DNA from: a virus
Reading direction: 5' to 3' (one strand)
Length of the DNA stretch: 34,341 bases
IMG/VR virus record: IMGVR_UViG_3300007734_000608
Coordinates: 1 to 34,341 of that record
Positions 12,666 through 20,485 of the stretch are shown one piece after another (the stretch's first letter is position 1; every line of letters begins with the position of its first letter). Both the position numbers and the translations under genes were made by a program. The notes beneath the pieces are model-generated. The model ran no database searches and was not told the origin of the DNA. It saw only the letters and a list, made by a program, of their open reading frames with translations.

Positions 12666-14866
12666 ACGATATTGAAAACCTGTCCACCGATGTTGCAGCC
12701 ACCGAGCCAATGGATGAGATGGAACTGCAAGCCATCATCACGCAAGACCTGACCGATGCCATCAGCTATGTGGACAGTGATCTGTCCCCCACACGCGCCA
12801 AGGGGACTGAATACTATCGCGGTGATTTATTTGGCAATGAGGTCGAAGGCAACAGTAAGGTGGTGGCCATGGAGGTGCGGGACACTGTCTCGGCCATGCT
12901 GCCAAGCCTGATGCGCGTTTTCTTCAGCTCTGAGAATGTGGTGGAATTTGCGCCCAGGGGACCCGAAGACACCAAAATGGCCCAACAGGCCACGGACTAT
13001 TGTAATTACATTTACCAGAACGACAATTCTGGGTTCTTAACGACCTATGCAATTTTTAAGGATGCACTGGTTCGCAAATGCGGCATAGCGAAATTCTGGT
13101 GGGAGGATGAAGAGAAGGTCCGGATTGAGGAGTACACCGGCCTAGACGACCAGACGCTAGAGATGCTCATGCAAGAGCCTGGTGGCGAGGTCAAGATTGT
13201 GGTCTCTTACCCAGACCCAAGCATTGACGAATTGCAGATCAGCACAGTTGACCCATTGACTGGCCAGCCAGTGACAGCGCCTCCAGCCATGGTCCATGAT
13301 GTGCAGATCAAGCGCATCACAAAGGATGGCCGAATCAGGATCATGGCCGTGCCACCCGAAGAATTGCTACTGGACAGACGCGCCAGATCGTTTGATGACG
13401 CGACCATCATTGCCCACAGGCAAATGGCCACCATGGCTGACTTGCTGGCCATGGGATATGACCAGGATGAGATTGAAGAGAATATGTCATCGACCGACTT
13501 GGACAGCAATGACGAGTATTTAGCGCGCCAGCCACTGTCCACGACATTTGGCACAAATGACGCGGCCAACCCGATGATGCGCAGAGTGCTTTACATCGAG
13601 GCTTATTCCCGCGTTGACTATGATGGCGATGGCATTGCAGAGCTGAGAAAAGTCTGCTGCATGGGTGGCGGCTATAAGGTGGTCAGAAATCTGCCGGCCA
13701 GCTACATTCCCTTTGCTGACTTTCCCTGCGATCCAGAGCCACACACAAGCCCACTTGAGGCCATGTCGATTTTCGACATTACCCGCGACTTGCAAGAGAT
13801 CAAGTCGGAAATACTCCGCAACACATTGGACAGTCTGGCCCAGTCGATCCACCCGCGCACTGCTGTGGTCGAAGGCCAAGTCAACATCGATGATGTTTTA
13901 AACAACGAGACGGGTGCAATCATTCGCATGAGAGCGCCTGGCATGGTCCAGCCTTTGACGACGCCATTTGTGGGTCAGGCTGCATTCCCGATGATGGAAT
14001 ACATGGACCAGATCAAGGAAGATCGCACCGGCATGAGCAAGGCGGCCATGGGACTGAACGCTGATGCATTGCAGTCAAGCACCAAGGCCGCGGTCAATGC
14101 CACCATCAGCGCCAGCCAAGGCCGCATTGAACTCACTGCACGCATTCTGGCCGAGGGCATGAAAAAGCTATTCAAGGGCATTTTGTTCTTGGCCACAACG
14201 CACCAGGACAAAGCCCGAATGGTCAGAATGCGCAATGAGTGGGTGCAGATCGATCCAAGATTCTGGGACACCAGCATGGATGCCAACATCAACATTGCAC
14301 TTGGCAATGGCGATACCAATGAGCGCTTGCAAGCCCTGATGATGATCATGTCCAAGCAAGAGCAAATCTTGCAACAACTTGGCCCAACGAATCCCTTGGT
14401 CACGCCCCAGCAGTTCAGCAATACCCTGCGCAAAATCGTAGAGTTGTCTGGCTTCAAAGACTCAACGAGTTATTTCCAGCAAATCCCTGCTGACTATGTG
14501 CCGCCCACACCGCAGCCAAAACCAACCCCAGAGGAAGTCTTGGCCCAAGTGCAGGCCGAGTCAATCAAGGCCGACATCCAAAAGAAGGCTGCCGAGCTTG
14601 AACTTAAGCGCCAGCAAATGATCATGGATGACGACCTGACCCGCGACAAGATGGCTCAGGATATGTACCTCAAAAAGTATGAAATTGAGTTAAAGTACAA
14701 ATCACAGATCTCTACAGCCGAAATTGATGCGGCTCAAAGTATTGATCGTGAAGCAATGCGTCAGCAGGCGCTATTGGCCCAGCAACAAGCCGCACAGTTT
14801 GTGCAGCAGCAGCCACCAGCGCCTGAGATGATGCCCCCATCAACCTTTCAAGGAATGGCACAGTAA
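12662..14866 (+). CDS. Portal protein (podovirus type)
   Basis: A 734-residue portal, of the long type seen in podoviruses. The N-terminal part (AISYVDSDLSPTRAKGTEYY, DTVSAMLPSLMRVFFSSEN) is characteristic, followed by a central clip/wing region, then the conserved segment ITRDLQEIKSEILRNTLDSL and DRTGMSKAAMGLNADAL. The C-terminus is a Gln/Lys-rich coiled coil (about residues 630-715) and Pro/Gln-rich tail, matching the barrel that extends into the capsid. I chose ATG 12662 for its ATGA overlap. It forms the dodecameric DNA-entry vertex. Confidence 0.9.
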   Translation: MNDIENLSTDVAATEPMDEMELQAIITQDLTDAISYVDSDLSPTRAKGTEYYRGDLFGNEVEGNSKVVAMEVRDTVSAMLPSLMRVFFSSENVVEFAPRGPEDTKMAQQATDYCNYIYQNDNSGFLTTYAIFKDALVRKCGIAKFWWEDEEKVRIEEYTGLDDQTLEMLMQEPGGEVKIVVSYPDPSIDELQISTVDPLTGQPVTAPPAMVHDVQIKRITKDGRIRIMAVPPEELLLDRRARSFDDATIIAHRQMATMADLLAMGYDQDEIEENMSSTDLDSNDEYLARQPLSTTFGTNDAANPMMRRVLYIEAYSRVDYDGDGIAELRKVCCMGGGYKVVRNLPASYIPFADFPCDPEPHTSPLEAMSIFDITRDLQEIKSEILRNTLDSLAQSIHPRTAVVEGQVNIDDVLNNETGAIIRMRAPGMVQPLTTPFVGQAAFPMMEYMDQIKEDRTGMSKAAMGLNADALQSSTKAAVNATISASQGRIELTARILAEGMKKLFKGILFLATTHQDKARMVRMRNEWVQIDPRFWDTSMDANINIALGNGDTNERLQALMMIMSKQEQILQQLGPTNPLVTPQQFSNTLRKIVELSGFKDSTSYFQQIPADYVPPTPQPKPTPEEVLAQVQAESIKADIQKKAAELELKRQQMIMDDDLTRDKMAQDMYLKKYEIELKYKSQISTAEIDAAQSIDREAMRQQALLAQQQAAQFVQQQPPAPEMMPPSTFQGMAQ

Positions 14867-15130
14867 GTGACAAACGAAGACCAGGTAAATAAAGGCCGAA
14901 AGGCCAAGCAGCTGCTGGAGGATGAAACCCTCAATGCAGCGATTGCAAAATTAGAAGGCGACCAACTTTGGATATTTCGATCATCGAAACCCGAAGAGTC
15001 TTCGAGGCGCGAGACAGCGTGGTGTATGTTGCAGGCCATTGACGGCCTGCGGCAAGAGTTGATCAAGATAATGGACAACGGCAAGATTGCACAGAACGCT
15101 ATCAGCAAATCACAGAAAACCTTAATTTAA
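14867..15130 (+). CDS. Small helical protein between portal and scaffold
   Basis: An 87-residue protein starting at GTG 14867 directly after the portal stop. It is charged and helical (GRKAKQLLEDETLNAAIAKL; SRRETAWCMLQAIDGLRQEL). Similar small proteins occupy this position in many podoviruses and are usually uncharacterised. It could be an assembly factor or chaperone for the portal or scaffold, but only its position argues for that. Confidence 0.6.
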   Translation: MTNEDQVNKGRKAKQLLEDETLNAAIAKLEGDQLWIFRSSKPEESSRRETAWCMLQAIDGLRQELIKIMDNGKIAQNAISKSQKTLI

Positions 15131-15139
15131 GAAATTACT

Positions 15140-16120
15140 ATGGCAGAAATACAAGCGATAAATATGGCCGATGCGGCCAGTGCTATCTCGGCAATGTTGG
15201 CCCCCGAAAAGGGACAAGCAGAACTTGACGAGACGCAGCCAGTCGAGGAATCCGAAGAGGAAACCGAGACAGCGGCTTCTGAAGATGATGACTCTGGTGT
15301 GGAAGACGCGCCAGACGAAGAGTCTTCAGAGGAACAGTCCGAAGAAGAGGAAGAGCAAGAGGAGCAAGAACAGCCACAGACTTTCACTGTCAAAGTAGAC
15401 GGCAAGGAAGTTTCTGTCACGCTAGACGAGCTGCAAAAAGGCTATTCCAGAACTCAGGACTACACTCGGAAAACGCAGCAAATTGCCGAAGTGCGAAAGC
15501 AAGTCGAGCAAGAGACCCATGCAGTCCGAGCCGAGCGTGAGCAATACGCTCAATTGTTGGGAGCATTGCAAGCCCAACTTCAGTCTTCAGAGCCTCAGAT
15601 CGATTTGGAACGTCTTTATCACGAAGACCCAATCGAGTGGGTGAGGCAAAAGGAAGTCATGCGGGAGCGACAAGAGAAATTAGGTGCTATTCAGTCTGAA
15701 CAGCAGCGACTCTCTCAAGTGGCCCAGTATGAACAGCAGCGCGCCATGGAAGCCCAACTTGCCAGCCAGCAAGAAGCTCTCTTGGCAGCCTTACCTGATT
15801 GGAAAGACCCCAAGAAGGCAAAGGCCGAAAAGGCGCTGGTGATTGAGTCTGCGAAGGCAGCAGGCTTTACCGATGAAGACTTGAAGAGCGTTTACGACCA
15901 CCGACTGGTTTTACTGCTGCGCAAAGCGGCACTGTTTGACCAGATGGTAAGTAAACGCCAAGGCATTAAGCCTGTGGTGAACAATGGCCCACGACCAGCC
16001 AAGCCTGGTGCAGCTGGTCGGGTTTCGACAACAACTGAGAGTGTGCGAGCAAAGCAGCGTCTTTCAAAAACTGGTCGCATCGATGATGCGGCTTCTGCAA
16101 TTGAACTTTTATTGAAATGA
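15140..16120 (+). CDS. Capsid scaffolding protein
   Basis: A 326-residue protein with a long acidic low-complexity segment (about residues 28-80, rich in Glu/Asp/Ser), then a short beta domain (TFTVKVDGKEVSVTLDELQK) leading to GYSRTQDYTRKTQQIAE and an extended coiled coil (about 110-225, Gln/Glu-rich). The C-terminal helical region (about 265-326) would bind the capsid protein. Gene order portal-scaffold-major capsid and the coiled-coil shape support the call. The major capsid gene follows after 7 bases. Confidence 0.85.
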   Translation: MAEIQAINMADAASAISAMLAPEKGQAELDETQPVEESEEETETAASEDDDSGVEDAPDEESSEEQSEEEEEQEEQEQPQTFTVKVDGKEVSVTLDELQKGYSRTQDYTRKTQQIAEVRKQVEQETHAVRAEREQYAQLLGALQAQLQSSEPQIDLERLYHEDPIEWVRQKEVMRERQEKLGAIQSEQQRLSQVAQYEQQRAMEAQLASQQEALLAALPDWKDPKKAKAEKALVIESAKAAGFTDEDLKSVYDHRLVLLLRKAALFDQMVSKRQGIKPVVNNGPRPAKPGAAGRVSTTTESVRAKQRLSKTGRIDDAASAIELLLK

Positions 16121-16127
16121 GGAAATT

Positions 16128-17675
16128 ATGGCTATTGTTAGCAATACATTCCTGACTTACTCTGCAAAGGGTATTCGGGAAGATTTGAGCAATGTGATTA
16201 CAAACATTGCTCCAGAAGAGACACCTTTCATGTCCAATATTGGCCGTGAAAATGTGTCTAACACTCTGTTTGAATTCCAAACAGATACACTTGCCGCAGC
16301 TGCTGCCAATGCACAGCTTGAGGGCGATGATGTCGGCACTTTTGATTCAGTGGTTGCCACTGTTCGAGTGCAGAACTACTGCCAAATCAGCCGCAAGACT
16401 ATTGTCTTGTCAGCGACTGAAGAGGTGGTAAACAAGGCAGGCCGTAGAAGCGAATTGGCGTTAACTTTGCATTGAAGCGCCCTTATTCGGTAACGAATAA
16501 AGAAAAACTAGGTGAATTGCTGGAAACCCTTGAGAGCTTGATACACCACAACATAGCCCGAAAGAGCAAGTGTGAAGGTCCAAAAAGAATCAAGATTAGG
16601 CAATCAGCAGCCAAGCGCCTTAAAAGGTGAAGGTTCAACGACTAGGGAGTAATCCCGTAGGACTAAGTGGTCCGAAGTGCCTAGCCCCAGAAATGGGTGA
16701 AGATATAGTCTGATCTTGCATGAGAGTGCAAGCCTCGAAAGAGGGTCAGGAAGATAACGAGTCCTGGCAAACAAATATGACCAAATTGCAAAGCGTGGCG
16801 CTGAAATTAAGCGCGATCAAGAATTCTCCATGCTCAATGGCGCTATCGCCAATGCTGGTGATTCTACAACTGCCCGTACTACGGCCTCTTTGGGCGCGTT
16901 TGTGAAAACAAACACCGACAAAGGCACTAGCGGTGTTGATCCATCTTACACAACGCTGCCAAACAGCGCCCGTACAGATGGCACAGTTCGCACATTTACT
17001 GAGACCATTCTTAAGAATGTGATTCAGAAGGTGTGGACATCTGGTGGTACACCTAAGATTTTGATGTGCGGTCCTGTTAACAAGCAGCGCGTGTCAGGTT
17101 TCTCTGGTATTGCTTCTAGCCGTTTCAACATTGATGGAGGTGCAAAGCCTGCAACCCTAGTGGGTGCGGTCGATATCTACGTTAACTAATGGCGTCGATA
17201 AGCAGTAATGCTTATTTGTAACTAGGTGAATTCGGTGAACCTCCTAACTGTCAAGCCGGACAAAGGACAATACCGAGCCAAGCCGAGAAATCGGAAGGTG
17301 TAACGACTAGGGGTGGGAACCCCGTAGGACCAAGCGGTCCGAAGTGCCTAGCCCCTCATAATGAGGGTGAAGAGATAGTCTGATCTACCAGGTAACTGGT
17401 AGCCTCGAAAGAGGGATGAGAAGGTAGCGAGTCTCATTTAACATTGATGCAGTGATTTCGGCAATGTGCAAGTGATTGCAAACCGCTTCCAGCGTGAGCG
17501 CGATGCGTTTGTGCTTGACCCTGACTACGCTAAGATGACTGTGCTGCGCCCTTACCAGCAAATCGAATTGGCGAAGACAGGCGATGCCGATAAACGACTT
17601 TTGATCGTCGAATTTGGATTGAAAGTGTTGGCGGAAAATGCCCATGGTCTGGCAGCAGACTTGGTTACTTCTTAA
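16128..17675 (+). CDS. Major capsid protein, split by two group I introns
   Basis: The gene is in three exons: 16128-16461, 16780-17182 and 17450-17675. Joined, they give a 320-residue protein of the SU10/DUF5309 capsid type (HK97-like fold). Exon 1 ends in SELA; splicing joins it to YQIAKRGAEIKRD, exactly the family's expected sequence. Exon 2 ends VDIYV and joins SDFGNVQVIANRF. Both junctions restore the frame, and both intron starts follow a U that pairs with G in the intron guide. Unspliced, exon 1 reads into a stop at 16475. A strong ribosome site (GAGGAAATT) precedes ATG 16128. Read separately, the exons would give three unrelated short ORFs. Confidence 0.9.
16462..16779 (+). ncRNA. Group I intron 1 in the major capsid gene
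   Basis: A 318-base intron without an open reading frame for a homing endonuclease. P1 pairs exon GGCGU with intron GCGCC (U-G at the splice site). A P2-like hairpin TTATTCG-GTAA-CGAATAA follows. The core has ACGACTAGGG, hairpins GGGA/UCCC and GGACU/GGUCC, CCGAAGTGCCTAG, and AAGATATAGTCTGATC (P7 side), as in T4 td-type introns. Hairpins CTTGCA/TGCAAG, CCTCGAAAGAGG and CAGGA/TCCTG lie near the 3' end. It ends in ATG, with the terminal G as omega-G. Confidence 0.9.
17183..17449 (+). ncRNA. Group I intron 2 in the major capsid gene
   Basis: A 267-base intron without an endonuclease frame, closely related to intron 1. P1 pairs exon AUCUACGU with intron GCGUCGAU (one mismatch, terminal U-G). The P2-like hairpin is ATAAGCA-GTAA-TGCTTAT. 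The core repeats ACGACTAGGGG, now with GGGG/CCCC and GGACC/GGUCC stems, compared with GGGA/UCCC and GGACU/GGUCC in intron 1. CCGAAGTGCCTAGCCCC and AGAGATAGTCTGATC are nearly identical. The 3' end shows CTACCAG/CTGGTAG, CCTCGAAAGAGG and ATGAGA/TCTCAT, then ends GATG. Confidence 0.9.
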
Positions 17676-17690
17676 TCGAAAGTAAACGGA

Positions 17691-17719
17691 AAGGGCCAGG
17701 GAAACTTGGCCCTTTTTTT
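17691..17719 (+). terminator. Rho-independent terminator after the major capsid gene
   Basis: Arms AAGGGCCA (17691-17698) and TGGCCCTT (17707-17714) form an 8-base stem around an 8-base loop, followed by a run of Ts to 17719. It lies 15 bases after the capsid stop, where phages often reduce transcription of later structural genes. Confidence 0.85.
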
Positions 17720-17723
17720 AAAA

Positions 17724-18041
17724 ATGATTCACAAAAGACTTTTTGACCAAAACAAAGAACAAGGCATCACACGCTACTGGCATGAGAATGCTGACACTGG
17801 CGATGTGACGATCCAAACAGAACAAGATGTGACTGCGGTGGTGGAGGCCAATAAGGCGCTCTACAACGCCACAGATGAGAAGGCCAGCTGGAATGGTGAG
17901 TGGCACTTGGTGGCATCCATCCCCGAAGCCCTTTATTACAAGATGAAGGCCGAGGGCAAGATCGATGATCAGGAATACATGAAGCGCTGGCTCAACGACT
18001 CCGACAACCAATTTTTTAGAACTAGACCTGGGAAAGTATGA
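17724..18041 (+). CDS. Conserved phage protein after the capsid gene
   Basis: A 105-residue protein starting at ATG 17724, five bases past the terminator T-run and with no ribosome site. An in-frame TTG at 17706 has AGGG upstream but lies inside the terminator hairpin, so the start is unsure. The sequence (WHENADTGDVTIQTEQDV, NGEWHLVASIPEALYYKM, KRWLNDSDNQFFRTRPG) matches a family I know only as a conserved gene following podovirus capsid genes. A decoration or head-completion role is possible but unproved. It overlaps the next gene by ATGA. Confidence 0.7.
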   Translation: MIHKRLFDQNKEQGITRYWHENADTGDVTIQTEQDVTAVVEANKALYNATDEKASWNGEWHLVASIPEALYYKMKAEGKIDDQEYMKRWLNDSDNQFFRTRPGKV

Positions 18042-18682
18042 ACTACATTGCAGTCTGCACGCCAGCGCGGGACATGGTTCACACCATGTACAGCTACGAC
18101 TTGGTGAATATGGTGGCTTATCACACACTCAATACCGAAGACGCTGTGAGCCTCAAGATCAGCCAAGGCACTCTAATTGCCAATCAGAGGGCAGAGCTAT
18201 CACTTGACGCAATGCGCGAGGGCTGCACCCATATTCTTTTCATTGACTCCGATATGCGGTTTCCACAAGACATGATCGGGCGGCTTTTAAAGCATGACCT
18301 AGATATTGTGGCCACCAACTGTGCCAGGCGCAGAATGCCCACTGGCCCGACAGCGCAGCTCTACAAAGAGAATGGCGAGAGGGAATTGGTCTGGACTATG
18401 CCAGAGTCCACCGGCCTGCAAGAAGTAGGGTCTGTGGGGATGGGTGTCATGCTGATCAAGGCCAATGTTTTTGAGGCGCTGGCCGAGCCTTGGTTTGAAA
18501 CACCTTGGCGACATGACAAAAGAGGGTACATTGGTGAGGATGTTTATTTTTGCCAAAAAGCAACGGCTGCTGGCTTTAAAATATGGATTGACCACGATGT
18601 TTCCAAAGAGATTGGACACATTGGGACTTTTGAATTCAAGCACGACCACACCTGGGTGATGAAAGAAATAGAGGCAGTCTAA
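18038..18682 (+). CDS. Second glycosyltransferase, GT-A fold
   Basis: A 214-residue protein with the GT-A features ILFIDSDMRFPQDMIGRLL (DxD-like Asp-Ser-Asp at about residues 69-71) and GYIGEDVYFCQKATAAGFKI, with the catalytic-type ED. The first part (MNYIAVCTPARDMVHTMYSY) is also typical of phage-encoded predicted glycosyltransferases. It differs from the enzyme at 11461-12153 and lies among connector genes, where such enzymes are sometimes found. The acceptor is unknown. It overlaps both neighbours (ATGA before, one base after). Confidence 0.75.
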   Translation: MNYIAVCTPARDMVHTMYSYDLVNMVAYHTLNTEDAVSLKISQGTLIANQRAELSLDAMREGCTHILFIDSDMRFPQDMIGRLLKHDLDIVATNCARRRMPTGPTAQLYKENGERELVWTMPESTGLQEVGSVGMGVMLIKANVFEALAEPWFETPWRHDKRGYIGEDVYFCQKATAAGFKIWIDHDVSKEIGHIGTFEFKHDHTWVMKEIEAV

Positions 18683-19305
18683 TGGCACTTACTACCTACG
18701 CAGAACTGAAGACATCCATTGGTGACTGGCTCAACCGAGCCGACCTGACTGCTGTCATTCCTGACTTTATCTCTCTGGCCGAAGCGCAAGTGGAACGTAC
18801 ACTGCGCACCAGGCAGATGATTGTCAGGGCCAATGCGTCTTTTGATGCGCAATATGGTGCTGTGCCTGCTGACTTTTTAGAGACCAAATCCCTCAAGCTC
18901 ACAAGCACAAACCCACAAACTCCATTGACGTTTTTGAGCATTGATGCCTTGGACAATGAGATGACCAAATTCACGGCCAGCGGCAAACCCAAATTCTTTG
19001 GCATTGTTGGTGGCCAGTTTCGATTAGTCCCAACACCTGATGCCACTTACACGACCGAGCTGACCTATTACGCAAAGTTGTCAAAATTATCAACTAGCAA
19101 CACGACCAACTGGCTTTTGACATCAAACCCCGACATTTATCTGTATGGAGCGCTCTTGCAGGCTGCACCATACTTGCAAGATGATGCGAGAATCCAGACA
19201 TGGGCAACACTCTATGAGCGAGCCTTGAACGATTCACAAACTGCCGATGATCGCAGTGCATCTTCTGGTGGTGCATTGCTCACCCGTGCAAAGACTTTTG
19301 GATAA
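18682..19305 (+). CDS. Head-to-tail adaptor protein (SU10-type)
   Basis: A 207-residue protein. The N-terminus (TYAELKTSIGDWLNRADL, IPDFISLAEAQVERTL) and middle (VPADFLETKSLKLTS, GGQFRLVPTPDATYTTELTY) match the phage adaptor family that docks on the portal in SU10-like podoviruses. The C-terminal helix (YLYGALLQAAPYLQDD, WATLYERALND) is also characteristic. It closes the head and gives the tail a binding face. Position two genes after the capsid gene agrees. Confidence 0.85.
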   Translation: MALTTYAELKTSIGDWLNRADLTAVIPDFISLAEAQVERTLRTRQMIVRANASFDAQYGAVPADFLETKSLKLTSTNPQTPLTFLSIDALDNEMTKFTASGKPKFFGIVGGQFRLVPTPDATYTTELTYYAKLSKLSTSNTTNWLLTSNPDIYLYGALLQAAPYLQDDARIQTWATLYERALNDSQTADDRSASSGGALLTRAKTFG

Positions 19306-19315
19306 GGACTAGACC

Positions 19316-19714
19316 ATGTCATCATTTACCGATTACACCGAAAACCTAGTTTTAACTTGGCTTCTGACCACAGGCTCGGCCACACGCCCCACGGCTTGGT
19401 ATGTTGGCCTCTTCACGGCTGCGCCAAGTGACACTGGTGGCGGCACTGAGGTGTCAGGCAACGCCTATGCGCGGGTGGTGACTGGCACGATCACGATCTC
19501 CGGCACAAGCCCCACAAACGCAACCAATGCAGCGGCCATTGAGTTTGCAGCTGCCAGCGGTGGTAACTGGGGATCAATTGGCTGGGCTGGCATCTTTGAT
19601 GCATCTACTTCCGGCAATCTATTAGCCTGGGCGGCACTCACAACTGCACGCACCATCAATGATGGCGATGTGCTGCGCATCCCAGCTGGCGACCTTGACG
19701 TTACCCTGACATGA
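19316..19714 (+). CDS. Gp80-like tail or fibre-associated structural protein
   Basis: A 132-residue, Ala/Thr/Gly-rich beta protein. The pattern AWYVGLFTAAPSDTGGGTEV, GNAYARVVTG and WAGIFDASTSGNLLAWAALT, then DVLRIPAGDLDVTLT, matches a family I know as Gp80-like, common near phage tail genes. It is likely a virion surface or tail component; its exact place is not known. It precedes a repeat-rich protein by one base. Confidence 0.7.
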   Translation: MSSFTDYTENLVLTWLLTTGSATRPTAWYVGLFTAAPSDTGGGTEVSGNAYARVVTGTITISGTSPTNATNAAAIEFAAASGGNWGSIGWAGIFDASTSGNLLAWAALTTARTINDGDVLRIPAGDLDVTLT

Positions 19715-19715
19715 C

Positions 19716-20477
19716 ATGGCAGCCTATGGTCTTGGCCCGTATGGACAAGGGAACTATTCCTATGGCGTAAGCCTTGGGGCAGTTACCCTCGCGGCCACCA
19801 GCACGGCTGCATTCAACGCAAAACGCATCTGCATAGGTGCGTTTTCTGTTTCTAGCACCAGCACAGAGACAGTCGCGGCCAATGTCGTCAAGACGGCCTC
19901 TTTCTCGGTTTCAGCATCTAGCAGTGCATCAGCTGCTGCACAACGCATTGCCATTGCCTCGGCCACGGCCACCAGCGCCAGCACCATGGCCGCAAATGCG
20001 GTGCGGTATGCCATAGGTGCATCGACACTCGCGGCAAGCTCTAGCGTGAGCTTTGCGGCCAGACGGGTGGCCATTGGTGCATTTGCCTCGATCGATACAA
20101 GCACCATGGCGGTGGCGGCTATCAGAGTCCCACTGATTCAAATCCTGATTGAAGACTTTGCCGTGATGACTGTGGCCACCAAGGTGGTGCTGCGCGGATC
20201 GGTGGTGATGGCAGCCACATCTAGTGTGAGCATCAACGCAACCAGACGACAAAGTTTTGCCATCAATTTCACTTGCCAGTCATCCATGACGATTGCTGGC
20301 AATCTAAAATGGGTGGCAGAGAGTGATACGGCTGAGACATGGAATGCAATCTCTGATAACTCAGAGACATGGACACCGATCACAGACACATCAGAAACAT
20401 GGACCGCAATTGGTGACAGCAGTGAAAGTTGGACACCAATTGCGGATAATAGCGAATCCTGGCAAATTGCCGCATGA
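19716..20477 (+). CDS. Repeat-rich Ala/Ser/Thr structural protein
   Basis: A 253-residue protein in two parts. Residues 1-150 are Ala/Ser/Thr-rich with a loose repeat of roughly 21-24 residues (such as RICIGAFSVSSTSTETVAAN and RRVAIGAFASIDTSTMAVAA), suggesting stacked beta strands. Residues about 203-252 are five tandem 10-residue units of the type SDNSETWTPI. N-terminal GLGPYGQGNYSYG is glycine/tyrosine-rich. I recognise no family. A tail or fibre surface role is inferred from neighbours and repeats. Confidence 0.6.
   Translation: MAAYGLGPYGQGNYSYGVSLGAVTLAATSTAAFNAKRICIGAFSVSSTSTETVAANVVKTASFSVSASSSASAAAQRIAIASATATSASTMAANAVRYAIGASTLAASSSVSFAARRVAIGAFASIDTSTMAVAAIRVPLIQILIEDFAVMTVATKVVLRGSVVMAATSSVSINATRRQSFAINFTCQSSMTIAGNLKWVAESDTAETWNAISDNSETWTPITDTSETWTAIGDSSESWTPIADNSESWQIAA
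20322..20471 (+). repeat. Five tandem 30-base units encoding a Trp-containing decapeptide
   Basis: Five in-frame 30-base units encode SDTAETWNAI, SDNSETWTPI, TDTSETWTAI, GDSSESWTPI and ADNSESWQIA. The protein pattern (acidic-SE-S/T-W-x-x-I) is better conserved than the DNA, which differs at many third positions, so the repeat is old or kept by selection. Confidence 0.85.
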
Positions 20478-20485
20478 GGTGAAAT

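Noticed and set aside
16128-17675. Three separate short genes (16128-16475, 16830-17189, 17466-17675)
   Set aside because: They are pieces of one capsid gene. The reading frame and family sequence are restored exactly when the two group I introns are removed.
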